DNA of 64,000 nucleotides from Paenibacillus sp. JJ-100 (GCF_948329825.1 NZ_CAOJCM010000001.1:124001-188000), one strand, 5' to 3'; shown: positions 36,802 through 46,348, numbered from the stretch's first letter. Made by a program: numbers and translations. Notes: a model not told the origin generated them from the sequence alone.

Positions 36802-37161
36802 TTAGCTTTTGGAGCTACGTCCAGCATCAAACGGGGTAGACACCGGAATAAACAGATCGATAATCCCGATGACCAGAGCGGCTAGAATGGCACCGAGAAG
36901 GCTGACCTCAACGTGATCAACGACATATTGACCCAGCCAAATCACAAGCGCACTGACGATAAAGCCGACGATTCCCCGGCCAAAAGGATTCACTCTTTTA
37001 CCAAAGACTCCCTCAATAATCCAGCCTAGCAAAGCGATGACCAGAGCAAGCATCAATGCGCTCCAGAAACCGCCAACGGCGAAACCGGGAACGATCCAGC
37101 TGACCACCACTAATACGATAGCTGCGATAATAAATCGTACGACATGGCCCAGAAATTTCAT
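36802..37161 (-). CDS. Phage-holin-superfamily-IV-like membrane protein (YvlD type)
   Basis: This 119-residue protein has four hydrophobic helices (first FIIAAIVLVVVSWIVPGFAVGG) and the family loop RVNPFGRGIVGFIVSALVIW. The name comes from a Pfam family; most bacterial members are chromosomal and not tied to prophage lysis, and no phage genes are present here. AAGGAGGTCACCCCC precedes the ATG. Function is unknown. Confidence 0.83.
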   Translation of the reverse strand: MKFLGHVVRFIIAAIVLVVVSWIVPGFAVGGFWSALMLALVIALLGWIIEGVFGKRVNPFGRGIVGFIVSALVIWLGQYVVDHVEVSLLGAILAALVIGIIDLFIPVSTPFDAGRSSKS

Positions 37162-37352
37162 GGGGGTGACCTCCTTTGTTCAGATTGGATTGATAATTAG
37201 CATGTCATCTCTTAGCGAGCCGCATGATAGCACAATCCTGACTGTCGTAGTGTGTGGCATTGGGCTTGAAGTTATGTGTGGAAGGATTCGTTAAATAGCA
37301 TGACAAACGTTCTTTCGTTATAATACAGATATAGTTGGAAGGAGTTGTACAT

Positions 37353-39719
37353 TTGGACACGAAAATATTACACACGCTGGAATATCGCAAAATTTTAAAT
37401 ACATTGATTAGCTTTGCTCAAACGTCTATGGGTAAGAAAAAAGCAGACCAACTTGAGCCAGTTAGTGATCTGGAAGAAGTAAAACGCCTGCTTCAGCAAA
37501 CGGATGAAGCCTTTACCTTTGAAAGGCTGAAAGGGTCGCCGTCATTTGGGGGGATCGTAGACATCACTGCTTCCGTAAAACGAGCTGAGATTGGCGGTAC
37601 ACTCAATCCTCATGAGCTGCTCAGCATTGCCACGACAACGCAAGCAGCCAGACGCTTGAAACGTCAGATTGCAGCGCTTCATGAAGATGAGCCGATGGAG
37701 TCTCTCTTCTTTATTAGTGATCAGTTATCGGAGCAAAAGGAACTTGAAGACGCGATTCGTGTTTGTATCGATGATAATGCCGAAGTTGCAGATAGTGCGA
37801 GTGTGACGCTAGCTCAGATTCGGCGTGAATTACGCGGGGGAGAAGCACGTATACGTGAAAAACTGGATTCCATGATCCGTTCGTCTACGGTATCCAAAAT
37901 GTTGCAGGATCAGCTCATAACGATTCGAGGAGACCGCTTTGTTATTCCGGTTAAAGCGGAGTACCGTTCGTATTTCGGTGGTATCGTGCATGATCAGTCA
38001 GGTTCAGGAGCAACACTCTTTATAGAGCCGGAATCCATTGTGGCGATGAACAACAAATTACGTGAAACTCGGATACGGGAAGAACGTGAAATCGAAATCA
38101 TTTTGCAGAAATTGACGGCACTTGTCAGTGAGCAAGGTGAATGGCTAATCTATGATGTCGATTTGTTAGCATCGCTGGATTTTATTTTTGCTAAAGCTCG
38201 CCTAGCCCGTGAACTGAAAGCGACATTGCCTCGTATGAACGACCGTGGTTTCCTGAAGTTGAAAAAGGGACGTCATCCGCTGATTCCCATTGAACATGTT
38301 GTTCCCATTGATGTGGAACTCGGTAACAATTACACCTCTATTATTGTGACCGGACCCAATACGGGTGGTAAGACCGTAACCTTGAAAACAATTGGTCTAT
38401 TGAGCTTGATGGCGATGTCGGGTCTGTTTGTTCCCGCCGAAGATGGCAGTCAGTTATGTGTATTTGATGCCATTTATGCTGACATTGGAGACGAGCAGAG
38501 TATTGAACAGAATCTGAGTACGTTCTCCAGTCATATGACCAACATTATTCGCATTCTGAAACATATGACCCCGAAAAGTCTTATCCTGCTGGATGAGCTT
38601 GGAGCAGGAACAGACCCGGCGGAAGGTTCTGCACTCGCGATTTCTATGCTCGAGCATATGCATCGGACAGGTTGCCGTATGGTTGCAACAACTCACTATA
38701 GTGAGTTAAAAGCTTACGCGTATGAGCGAAAAGGTGTAATTAACGCCAGCATGGAATTTGATATCAACACGCTTAGTCCGACCTATCGTCTTCTTGTTGG
38801 TGTACCTGGACGCAGTAACGCATTTGCAATTGCAGAGCGACTAGGCCTTCCAGGGTACATTCTGGACTATGCTCGTGGTGAAGTGAAGGAAGAAGATCAG
38901 CGCATTGAGCATATGATCGCCTCTCTTGAAGAGAATCGCCTTACGGCTGAACAAGAACGCGAGAAGGCAGAGACCCTTCGTCAAGATATGGAGAAATTGC
39001 GCAGCCGTCACCAAGCTGAACTAGAAAAGCTGGAACAGCAGCGAGACCGCCGAATCGAAAAAGCGGAGGAAGATGCGCGGAACATTATAGACAAAGCTCG
39101 TGCTGAAGCAGAAAAAATTATTGCTGATCTCCGTCAGCTTGCGTTGGAAGAAGGCGCTTCTGTAAAAGAGCACAAATTGATAGCAGCCCGCAAACAGCTA
39201 GATGAAGCTGAGCCGGAGAAACGGAAAAAAACGATTAAAAAGGCAGCCGCTCCGAAAACCCGTGCCATCGGGCCAGGTGATGAAGTGCTTGTCTACAGTC
39301 TCAACCAGAAGGGGCATGTTGTAGAGATGGCAGGCAGCAAAGATGCCGTTGTACAACTCGGAATTATGAAGATGAAGGTGTCACTTGATGATCTGGAACT
39401 GCAACAACCTGCCCCAGCCATCAAACAGCCGAAGCAAAAACCAGTCACAGGTGTGAAGCGTACTCGTGACGATAATGTAAAGAGTGAGCTGGACTTGAGA
39501 GGTGCCAATCTGGAAGAGGCATTAATGGAAACGGACCGTTTCATCGATGAAGCCTTCCTTGCGAATCTGGGTCAAGTGTATATTATTCATGGTAAAGGGA
39601 CGGGAATTTTGCGTTCTGGTATTCAAGATTACTTGCGTAAGCATAAGCATGTAAAAAGTTATCGTCTGGGTAATTACGGAGAAGGCGGCAATGGTGTAAC
39701 TGTCGCTGAACTGGAATAG
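37353..39719 (+). CDS. mutS2: MutS2 endonuclease / ribosome-rescue ATPase
   Basis: The protein has 788 residues: MutS core and clamp helices, ATPase domain with Walker A TGPNTGGKTVTLKT and Walker B LILLDELGAGTDPAEGS, a long coiled coil (about 520-620), and a C-terminal Smr nuclease domain (LDLRGANLEEALMETDRFID, IIHGKGTGILR). MutS2 suppresses recombination in some bacteria and splits collided ribosomes in B. subtilis. The start is TTG 37353 with GGAAGGAG 8 bases upstream; another in-frame TTG at 37335 overlaps that site. Confidence 0.95.
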   Translation: MDTKILHTLEYRKILNTLISFAQTSMGKKKADQLEPVSDLEEVKRLLQQTDEAFTFERLKGSPSFGGIVDITASVKRAEIGGTLNPHELLSIATTTQAARRLKRQIAALHEDEPMESLFFISDQLSEQKELEDAIRVCIDDNAEVADSASVTLAQIRRELRGGEARIREKLDSMIRSSTVSKMLQDQLITIRGDRFVIPVKAEYRSYFGGIVHDQSGSGATLFIEPESIVAMNNKLRETRIREEREIEIILQKLTALVSEQGEWLIYDVDLLASLDFIFAKARLARELKATLPRMNDRGFLKLKKGRHPLIPIEHVVPIDVELGNNYTSIIVTGPNTGGKTVTLKTIGLLSLMAMSGLFVPAEDGSQLCVFDAIYADIGDEQSIEQNLSTFSSHMTNIIRILKHMTPKSLILLDELGAGTDPAEGSALAISMLEHMHRTGCRMVATTHYSELKAYAYERKGVINASMEFDINTLSPTYRLLVGVPGRSNAFAIAERLGLPGYILDYARGEVKEEDQRIEHMIASLEENRLTAEQEREKAETLRQDMEKLRSRHQAELEKLEQQRDRRIEKAEEDARNIIDKARAEAEKIIADLRQLALEEGASVKEHKLIAARKQLDEAEPEKRKKTIKKAAAPKTRAIGPGDEVLVYSLNQKGHVVEMAGSKDAVVQLGIMKMKVSLDDLELQQPAPAIKQPKQKPVTGVKRTRDDNVKSELDLRGANLEEALMETDRFIDEAFLANLGQVYIIHGKGTGILRSGIQDYLRKHKHVKSYRLGNYGEGGNGVTVAELE

Positions 39720-39788
39720 CCCGAAGATGAATGATTAAATCTGCTGTTCAGATGCCTGGATAACAGATTTTGGGGAGGAGAATGGGGA

Positions 39789-40208
39789 GTGAAAGAAGTG
39801 ATTGATGGACTGCTGTCTCATCCTTTGGGGATGGTCCTCGGTTTCTTCTCGGTAGCCATTATGGAGCTGCTCGTCTTTCTGGCATGCTTCGAACTGGTGA
39901 CGAAATATAAATGCTGGACGGAGATCAAACAAGGTAACGTGGCTGTGGCAATGGCTACGGGTGGCAAAATCTTTGGAATTTGCAATGTGCTCCGTTTTTG
40001 CATTCAGGCAAAATCTTCGGTATATGAAGCGATGACCTGGTCCATTGTTGGATTCGTATTGTTGCTCGTTGCTTATTTTTTGTTTGAATTCCTGACGCCA
40101 GTGTTTTCAATTGACCGGGAGATTGAAGCGGATAACCGAGCAGTCGGATTGATATCGATGATCATTTCTGTCTCACTATCCTATGTTATTGGTGCAAGCA
40201 TTATCTAG
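39789..40208 (+). CDS. DUF350-family membrane protein
   Basis: This 139-residue protein has four membrane helices (PLGMVLGFFSVAIMELLVFLA first) and polar segments with conserved-looking VAMATGGKIFGICNV and EIEADNRAVGLISMIISVS. This matches DUF350, whose function is unknown but which often neighbours envelope genes. It starts at GTG 39789, after GGGGAG. A small peptide gene and a zinc-ribbon gene follow at 8 and 26 bases and probably form one operon. Confidence 0.82.
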   Translation: MKEVIDGLLSHPLGMVLGFFSVAIMELLVFLACFELVTKYKCWTEIKQGNVAVAMATGGKIFGICNVLRFCIQAKSSVYEAMTWSIVGFVLLLVAYFLFEFLTPVFSIDREIEADNRAVGLISMIISVSLSYVIGASII

Positions 40209-40216
40209 GGGGATCG

Positions 40217-40300
40217 ATGATGAAAATATTGATACGGATTTTGTTTGCAGCATCGATTGTATTTTTTGCCATCGGTGTAATCTATGTTTTGAATACGTGA
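40217..40300 (+). CDS. 27-residue single-helix membrane peptide
   Basis: This short frame starts ATGATG with AGGGGGATCG upstream. It encodes a basic N-terminus (MMKILIRI), one hydrophobic helix (LFAASIVFFAIGVIYVL) and a polar C-terminus (NT). It fits between DUF350 and the zinc-ribbon gene with no overlap and intergenic gaps of 8 and 26 bases, which argues for a real gene. Function unknown; it may be an auxiliary subunit of the DUF350 protein. Confidence 0.55.
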   Translation: MMKILIRILFAASIVFFAIGVIYVLNT

Positions 40301-40326
40301 TTTTTGAGAAGAAAGGTTGATACACG

Positions 40327-40887
40327 ATGGAAACTACAGTATGCCCTTGGTGTCAAACAGAGATTGTTTGGGATGAGGAACTCGGACCGGAAGAAGAGTG
40401 CCCATATTGTCACAATGAATTAAAGGGTTATCGTACATTAAACATTAACATTGGCGACGAGAACGATGACAGCGATGAGGAGTTTCAAGCCGAGGATATT
40501 GCTAATGATAAAGAGCAGGTGTCAGACCTGACGTCACTCTGGGGTGATGAAGTGGAATTGAAGTTGCCCGAGCTGCGTACATTGAACAAATATGCAGATG
40601 AAGGTAATGATCTGATTCTGTATGAGCAAGGTGTGGAGAAACAGTTAGATCAGCAAGAGGAAGTACCGGAGTGTCCACATTGCCGGGAATTCATGATTCT
40701 AGCTGGATCGCAAGCAGCTAGCCAAGATACGTTTACGCCGGTTGCTAATGCGGCTTCAGGTAAAGGCTCCGTGTTATCACCTCCGTTTACGGTCCTGACC
40801 TATGTATGCTCTGGTTGTTTTCAGGTTCAATACAGTTTGTCTGAGGATGACCGCTTGAAGTTGATCCAGAATCTGAGTACACATTGA
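40327..40887 (+). CDS. Double zinc-ribbon protein of unknown function
   Basis: This 186-residue protein has an N-terminal ribbon (CPWCQTEIVWD, then CPYCHNEL) and a second ribbon formed by CPHCREF and YVCSGCFQ in the C-terminal half, joined by a very acidic linker (NIGDENDDSDEEF). No catalytic motif is evident. GAAAGG precedes the ATG. It is the third gene of a probable DUF350 operon. The region 40888-41022 shows no further feature. Confidence 0.75.
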   Translation: METTVCPWCQTEIVWDEELGPEEECPYCHNELKGYRTLNINIGDENDDSDEEFQAEDIANDKEQVSDLTSLWGDEVELKLPELRTLNKYADEGNDLILYEQGVEKQLDQQEEVPECPHCREFMILAGSQAASQDTFTPVANAASGKGSVLSPPFTVLTYVCSGCFQVQYSLSEDDRLKLIQNLSTH

Positions 40888-41022
40888 CATCTCTGAATTA
40901 AACGGAATACAACTTAAATAAAAAAGTAAAGATTCATTATGTTTTCCTCCGGCTTGGGGTACGCTAACGCTTAAGAGTCACCTGTTCACGTAAGTCTGTA
41001 TCAGGTGATGAAGGAGGAGCAG

Positions 41023-42222
41023 ATGAAGATTACTTTGGGAAAACAATCCATTCTGCTTTTGGGCGTGAATGGATTGTTTGCGTTAGCGGGAGCATTGTCC
41101 GGTACATTTCTAAATGTGTTTCTCTGGAAGAGTCGTCCCGATTACGCGATGCTCGGCTGGTTCACGATAAGTCAGCAACTGGCGATCGGAGTCACATTTT
41201 GGCTTGCTGGCAAATGGGTGAAAGAACATAATAAAATGAGTGCGCTGAGGCTGGGAATCGCCTTAACCGGAATATTCTACATGCTTGTTCTGTGGACAGG
41301 CACACGTGCTGTGGATTGGATCTGGCCCCTTGGACTACTCCTAGGCTGTGCACTTGGACTCTTCTGGCTCGCATTTAATGTAGTGTACTTTGAGGTTACG
41401 GATCGGGAAAACAGAGACTTATTTAATGGCTGGGTTGGCTTGCTTGGTTCCATGACAGGCATTATCGGACCGTGGTTCTCTGGTCTCCTTATTACACGAA
41501 TGACGGCCAATACCGGATATCGGCTGATCTTTACGGTGTCGCTTGTCATTTATATCATCGCCGTGTTCTTTAGTTTTTTTCTGAAAAAGCGAAAGGTCAG
41601 CGGTACATACCGCTGGTCAGAACCGATCCATCAACTGTCCACGCCCAACAGTCCTTGGCGACCGCTAGCGATGGGATTATTTGCACAAGGGGCTCGAGAA
41701 GGTGTGTTTGCTTTTCTCATTGCATTGCTTGTCTATCTGGCAACAACTCAGGAATACAAGCTCGGACAGTTCTCCCTGGTTACTTCAGCAGTAGCTCTAA
41801 CCAGTTATTGGGCTGCTGGAAAATGGTTCAAACCTCATTATAGATCCAAAGGAATGTTAACGGGCTCCGTTCTGTTGCTATTGGTGTTGCTGCCCCTTCT
41901 CTGGAAAGTATCCTACGGTACGCTGTTATTCATGGGGATTGGGAGTGCAATAGCGATGCCACTTTATATTTTGCCGATGATCTCTGCAGGTTTCGACATG
42001 ATGGGCACGAGCGGCGAAAATGTGGAGAAAAGGGTTGAACTTGTCGTATTAAGAGAATTGTGTCTAATGTCTGGACGTCTGTTTGGTTTGGCGATATTTA
42101 TGATCGCTGTTGTCAATTCTCATGCGCAACAAGTGATTATTTGGCTCATCATCACACTAGGTGCTTTTCCTTTACTTGGCTGGATTTTTATGCGAAAGCA
42201 ATTGAACAAGGCGGCTTCGTGA
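41023..42222 (+). CDS. Major facilitator superfamily transporter
   Basis: This 399-residue protein has about 12 hydrophobic segments arranged in two halves with a central basic loop (FLKKRKVSGTYRWSEP, about residue 190). Pairs of charged residues in loops 2-3 (AGKWVKEHNKMSALR) resemble the MFS signature. ATG 41023 has AAGGAGGAG upstream; earlier in-frame GTG/ATG codons at 41005-41008 sit in or before that site. The substrate is unknown. Confidence 0.82.
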   Translation: MKITLGKQSILLLGVNGLFALAGALSGTFLNVFLWKSRPDYAMLGWFTISQQLAIGVTFWLAGKWVKEHNKMSALRLGIALTGIFYMLVLWTGTRAVDWIWPLGLLLGCALGLFWLAFNVVYFEVTDRENRDLFNGWVGLLGSMTGIIGPWFSGLLITRMTANTGYRLIFTVSLVIYIIAVFFSFFLKKRKVSGTYRWSEPIHQLSTPNSPWRPLAMGLFAQGAREGVFAFLIALLVYLATTQEYKLGQFSLVTSAVALTSYWAAGKWFKPHYRSKGMLTGSVLLLLVLLPLLWKVSYGTLLFMGIGSAIAMPLYILPMISAGFDMMGTSGENVEKRVELVVLRELCLMSGRLFGLAIFMIAVVNSHAQQVIIWLIITLGAFPLLGWIFMRKQLNKAAS

Positions 42223-42251
42223 TTCCAGCCATAGATTGATAAAATGATTTG

Positions 42252-42304
42252 AAAAGGGTACAACAAGGAAAAGATGTAATCTTTCCATGTGTTGTACCCT
42301 TTTA
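42252..42304. terminator. Bidirectional terminator
   Basis: AAAAGGGTACAACA pairs with TGTTGTACCCTTTT, with inner pairing AAGAT/ATCTT. It separates the convergent MFS and FAD-oxidoreductase genes. Confidence 0.85.
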
Positions 42305-42348
42305 TGGTAATGACAACCGTAAGGTTGTATTTTAAACCATGTTCACTT

Positions 42349-43569
42349 TTATACTGGAGAAGGCTTGCTGGTTCTCGTCAGAGAGAATAGCTTCATATCT
42401 TCATTCTCAACACCACTGATGGCATCTGCTATCAGGGAAGCAGCAATCATGCTATATACCGTTCCGTTCCCCCCGTAGCCCTCGACAAAGTAAGAGTGTG
42501 GATATTCTGGATGTGTTCCAATGAGGGGGAGGCCATCATGTGTATTGCCAAACACTGCACCCCAGACGTAGTCAATTTCAAGTGCATCAAGTGGGAAATA
42601 GGATCTGACTTCTTCCAGCAGAACATCGCCTTGATTTTTGGCACGCAGTTCACGCTGATCCTGATCAGGTATTTCTTCATCCAGTCCTCCCGCTATGATT
42701 CGATGGTCTGGCGTGGTACGCATATATAGATAAGGACGCGCTGTCTCCCAAATCATGGCTTCCTCATACCAACTGCTCAGATCAGGGAGTGGTTTGGTTG
42801 TGATCGCATATGTCGATTTCAGATATGCTCCTCTGTCTTTCTTAATCTCCTGAGTTTCATAACCGGCAGCGTAGACAACCTTTTTCGCTCGAATTTTACC
42901 CTTAGGGGTGTAACACCACACACCTTCATCGTCATAGTCACAATGAATCATTTCCGTCTGTTCGTAGATTCGTGCTCCATGTTGAATGGCTGATTCAAAT
43001 AGGGCTTGAACAAAGCGGTACGGGTTGACTTCAGCATCACCCTTGGTGTACAGTGCAGCCGGTTTCTCAAATGGAAAATGGTTTTTTATCTGATCTGCAT
43101 CCCACAGCTCTGCTTCGAAACCATATTTTTGTAAGGTTCGATATTCTTCCTCAAGCAGAGCAACATCTTCCTCAACACTGGCAAAACAAAAGCTGTTTCG
43201 CGGAATAAACCAAGGATCCGTCTTCAGACTTCCTGCAATCTCTGCAAGGTGCAGCATGGCTTCACGGCACAACTGATAAAAGCGGACGCCTTTATCTTCG
43301 CCAAATGTGTTTATACACGAAGTCAACGTTTTGTCATTAGTATACTGCAGCAACCCCGTATTTGCTGAACTGCTACCATGAGCGATCTTCCGTTTATCAA
43401 TTACAACGGTATCGAAACCGCGCTGTGAAAGCAATTTGGAAGTAAGTGCACCTCCCATACCACCTCCTATTATCAGGCAGTCACATGAAATATCCGTTTC
43501 TAGAGAGGAGTAACCCACATCCGGTTTATAAGTAGAAGGCCAGTAAGGTTTGCCATAAACGAGGTCCAT
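42349..43569 (-). CDS. FAD-dependent (DAO-family) oxidoreductase
   Basis: This 406-residue protein has the FAD-binding motif CDCLIIGGGMGGALTSKLL near residue 30, followed by VVIDKRKIAHGSS, and a second FAD element near the C-terminus (YFVEGYGGNGTVYSMIAA). This is the layout of glycine/D-amino-acid oxidases and related enzymes. The start at 43569 follows AAAGGAG on the reverse strand; the upstream open frame lacks similarity. No Rieske domain is visible. The substrate is unknown. Confidence 0.83.
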   Translation of the reverse strand: MDLVYGKPYWPSTYKPDVGYSSLETDISCDCLIIGGGMGGALTSKLLSQRGFDTVVIDKRKIAHGSSSANTGLLQYTNDKTLTSCINTFGEDKGVRFYQLCREAMLHLAEIAGSLKTDPWFIPRNSFCFASVEEDVALLEEEYRTLQKYGFEAELWDADQIKNHFPFEKPAALYTKGDAEVNPYRFVQALFESAIQHGARIYEQTEMIHCDYDDEGVWCYTPKGKIRAKKVVYAAGYETQEIKKDRGAYLKSTYAITTKPLPDLSSWYEEAMIWETARPYLYMRTTPDHRIIAGGLDEEIPDQDQRELRAKNQGDVLLEEVRSYFPLDALEIDYVWGAVFGNTHDGLPLIGTHPEYPHSYFVEGYGGNGTVYSMIAASLIADAISGVENEDMKLFSLTRTSKPSPV

Positions 43570-43658
43570 CTGAAACATCTCCTTTGTCATCACATTGGTA
43601 TAGTTTTGCAATTCGAGGTCATAATAAGCTCGCATAAACTTTAGATCAAGGAGGTAAG

Positions 43659-43898
43659 ATGTACATGCAGAATTCACAGATGCAAGCACTGAGTCCCAAG
43701 GAACTGAACTATATTGCCGATTCCATCTCGAACGAGGAGATGCTGATCAAACAATGTGCAGCCACAGCATCCATTTCCACCCATCCTGCTATCCAGCAGG
43801 CATTGAATCAGTATGCCCGCTCCCATGAGCAGCACTTGAATACATTGATCCAGACATTGCACCAGCATCAATCCCTTGCCCCATCCCAATCTCATTAA
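43659..43898 (+). CDS. Small CotF-like spore-associated protein
   Basis: This 79-residue helical protein (LNYIADSISNEEMLIKQCAA, HPAIQQALNQYARSHEQHL) resembles half of a ferritin-like CotF domain. It is divergent from the oxidoreductase gene and is followed after 45 bases by a clearer CotF-family gene. AAGGAGG precedes the ATG. A role in the spore coat is inferred from the pair. Confidence 0.65.
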   Translation: MYMQNSQMQALSPKELNYIADSISNEEMLIKQCAATASISTHPAIQQALNQYARSHEQHLNTLIQTLHQHQSLAPSQSH

Positions 43899-43943
43899 TT
43901 CACAACTAGCCGTATGCATTATCAGCGTATAGGAGGAGAACAC

Positions 43944-44327
43944 ATGTACAATCAAACCGGTAATTTCATGCAGGAACAGGATTTGTTAAAAAGCATTCTC
44001 GCTGATCTAAGACGCACTTCGCGAGAGTACACAACAGCAACAACGGAAGCTTCTTGCCCAACGGTTCGCAGCATGTTCAATAATTTGACGAATGATACGC
44101 TCCGGTTGCAAGGTGAACTGTTCAACCTGATGCAACAGAACAATATGTATTCGGCTTCTGCCAAAGCACCACGGCAGGATTTGGATAAGCAGATCCAGTC
44201 TGCACACCAGGCACAACAGAAATGTCAGCAATTTGTGCAGGAGAAACAAGTGCAAAACAGCCCGTACAGCCAGATTTCAAATGTGACTCCGCGTCAGCCG
44301 AATTACGGTAACCCTTATTACATGTAA
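43944..44327 (+). CDS. CotF-family spore coat protein
   Basis: This 127-residue protein starts MYNQTGNFMQEQDLLKSILA. It has the CotF pattern of two helices (DLRRTSREYTTATTEASCP, then LQGELFNLMQQNNMYSA) and a Tyr/Pro/Gln-rich tail. ATG 43944 follows AGGAGGAG; the frame extends to 43914 without a ribosome binding site there. Expression in the mother cell is expected, but no SigE/SigK promoter was resolved. Confidence 0.8.
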   Translation: MYNQTGNFMQEQDLLKSILADLRRTSREYTTATTEASCPTVRSMFNNLTNDTLRLQGELFNLMQQNNMYSASAKAPRQDLDKQIQSAHQAQQKCQQFVQEKQVQNSPYSQISNVTPRQPNYGNPYYM

Positions 44328-44369
44328 CCAATGGATAGGGGGGGTGAAGCATATCCCTGAGACCATACC

Positions 44370-44403
44370 ACCGCTTGCCTGAATTGAGGGCAGGCGGTCT
44401 TTT
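44370..44403 (+). terminator. Terminator
   Basis: ACCGCTTGCC pairs with GGCAGGCGGT (one G-U pair) and is followed by CTTTTG. Confidence 0.75.
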
Positions 44404-44483
44404 GTCTATGCATTGACGTTAAATTCATGTAATATAAGTATTAATTCATTTTAGGAGCCTGGATGATGCTGGAGGGAAAAACG

Positions 44484-44984
44484 ATGAAAGATTTGGATGA
44501 TCTGCAACTCAAGGTTCTGGATCTATTGAAAGAAGATGCGAGAAGAACTCCTGCTCTGCTGTCAACAATGTTGGGGGAGTCAGAAGATAAGATCAAAGCG
44601 GCTGTAGCACAGCTTGAACAAGATCATGTCATCGTGAAATATGCCACTGTTGTGAACTGGAGCAAGATTGACGATGAGAAAGTAACAGCCTTGATTGAGG
44701 TGCAAATTACGCCAGAGCGCGGCCGGGGTTTCGAAGGAATCGCCGAGCGTGTTTATCTCTATCCACAAGTGAAATCCGTTTACCTCATGTCAGGTGCATA
44801 TGATCTGCTTGTTGAAGTAGAGGGTGGCAACCTACGTGAAGTCGCTAATTTTGTATCGGAGAAGCTCTCTCCTATTGACTCAGTACTTTCAACCAAGACC
44901 AATTTTATTCTTAAAAAATATAAGCAGGACGGGATTATTTTTGAAGACCATCAGGAAGATAACCGTCTCATGATCTCGCCGTAA
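44484..44984 (+). CDS. alaR: Lrp/AsnC-family regulator, AlaR-like
   Basis: This 166-residue protein has an N-terminal helix-turn-helix (LDDLQLKVLDLLKEDARRTP, ALLSTMLGESEDKIKAAVAQL) and a C-terminal RAM ligand-binding domain (ALIEVQITPERGRGFEGIAERV). It directly precedes the aminotransferase gene by 13 bases, as in the B. subtilis alaR-alaT (yugG-yugH) pair, where the regulator activates the alanine transaminase gene. Start is ATG 44484 with GGAGGG upstream. Confidence 0.8.
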   Translation: MKDLDDLQLKVLDLLKEDARRTPALLSTMLGESEDKIKAAVAQLEQDHVIVKYATVVNWSKIDDEKVTALIEVQITPERGRGFEGIAERVYLYPQVKSVYLMSGAYDLLVEVEGGNLREVANFVSEKLSPIDSVLSTKTNFILKKYKQDGIIFEDHQEDNRLMISP

Positions 44985-44997
44985 AGGAAGATGTGTC

Positions 44998-46206
44998 ATG
45001 ATAGTGAATGAACAAACAACCGGAAATAACAAAACAATGTCCTCGTATCTGGCTCCACTTGTCAAGGAGATCCCACCATCCGGAATTCGTAAGTTTTTTG
45101 ACCTGGTGGGTGACAACAAAGATATCATCACGCTTGGTGTAGGGGAACCGGATTTCATAACACCGTGGCATATGCGTGAAGCTTGCGTTTATTCACTTGA
45201 AAGAGGCATGACCAGTTATACATCCAATGCTGGTATGCCGAAGCTGCGTGAAGCGATCAGCAATTATCTGTGCAAACAGTTTGATACATCATATGATCCT
45301 AAAGATGAGATTATTGTCACTGTGGGCGGGAGTGAAGCGATCGACCTGGCTTTGCGTGCACTGATTGTACCCGGTGATGAAATCCTTATTCCGGAGCCCT
45401 CTTATGTGGCTTACTCCCCAATTGCATCGATTGGCGGTGGTATTCCAGTTGGGGTAGACACGTATGCGAAGGATCAGTTCAAGCTAACGGCTGAAGCGCT
45501 GGAAGCGAGCATCACGCCGAAGTCAAAGGTCGTTATTTTGTGTTATCCAAGCAACCCTACAGGGGCGATTATGACGTATGAAGACTGGCTGCCTATCGCA
45601 GAAGTTATCAAAAAACATGATCTGATCGTGATTGCTGACGAAATCTATGCTGAACTGACGTATAATCAAAAACATGTCAGCTTTCCTTCAATTCCAGATA
45701 TGAAAGACCGCACGATTTTGGTAAGTGGTTTTTCTAAGGCATTTGCAATGACGGGCTGGCGGATCGGGTATATGTGCGGACATCCCGAACTCATTGCAGC
45801 GATGCTTAAGATTCACCAGTATACTGTAATGTGTGCACCAGCAATGGGTCAGGTCGCGGCCCTTGAAGCGTTGACGAACGGACTGGGCGAAAAAGATCGA
45901 ATGGTCGAATCCTATAATCAGCGGAGACGTTTGATTGTGCAAGGATTCCGTGATATCGGTCTGGATTGTCATGAACCTCAGGGAGCATTCTATGCTTTTC
46001 CGAGTGTTCAGAAGACGGGGCTAAGTTCCGATATATTTGCTGAGCGTTTGTTAACGGAGAACAAGGTGGCTGCTGTGCCAGGAAACGTATTTGGTCCGCA
46101 AGGTGAGGGCTTTTTACGCTGCTCTTATGCAACCTCAGTTTCTCAGTTGAACGAAGCATTGGAACGAATCGGAAATTTTGTTTACAAAGTTCAAAAAGAG
46201 GGTTAA
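44998..46206 (+). CDS. alaT: Class I aminotransferase, AlaT-like alanine transaminase
   Basis: This 402-residue PLP enzyme has the catalytic lysine in SGFSKAFAMTGWRIGYMCG (about residue 245), NPTGAI, the aspartate in IVIADEIYAEL and a C-terminal arginine in GEGFLRCSYATS. The first 15 residues before SSYLAPLVKEIPPSGIRKFF look like an extension, and translation might begin later. The sequence closely resembles B. subtilis YugH as I recall it. It is coupled to the preceding Lrp-type regulator. Confidence 0.85.
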   Translation: MIVNEQTTGNNKTMSSYLAPLVKEIPPSGIRKFFDLVGDNKDIITLGVGEPDFITPWHMREACVYSLERGMTSYTSNAGMPKLREAISNYLCKQFDTSYDPKDEIIVTVGGSEAIDLALRALIVPGDEILIPEPSYVAYSPIASIGGGIPVGVDTYAKDQFKLTAEALEASITPKSKVVILCYPSNPTGAIMTYEDWLPIAEVIKKHDLIVIADEIYAELTYNQKHVSFPSIPDMKDRTILVSGFSKAFAMTGWRIGYMCGHPELIAAMLKIHQYTVMCAPAMGQVAALEALTNGLGEKDRMVESYNQRRRLIVQGFRDIGLDCHEPQGAFYAFPSVQKTGLSSDIFAERLLTENKVAAVPGNVFGPQGEGFLRCSYATSVSQLNEALERIGNFVYKVQKEG

Positions 46207-46348
46207 GACTTAAGGAAGAATCATCAATAAAAAAGACATATGGAACTTTTCCAAAAAAATACTTTCTTTTACAAAATATTGTGATATAATTTCAATTTGA
46301 AATGAGTTTTCATATATTTGGAAAATATTTTCTGAGGAGGGGTTAGCT

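Noticed and set aside
36802..37161. Prophage holin
   Set aside because: No other phage genes are nearby; the family is common in chromosomes outside prophages.
46321..46332. CodY operator upstream of the Spo0E-like gene
   Set aside because: The GAAAATATTTTC palindrome matches the 15-base CodY consensus poorly.
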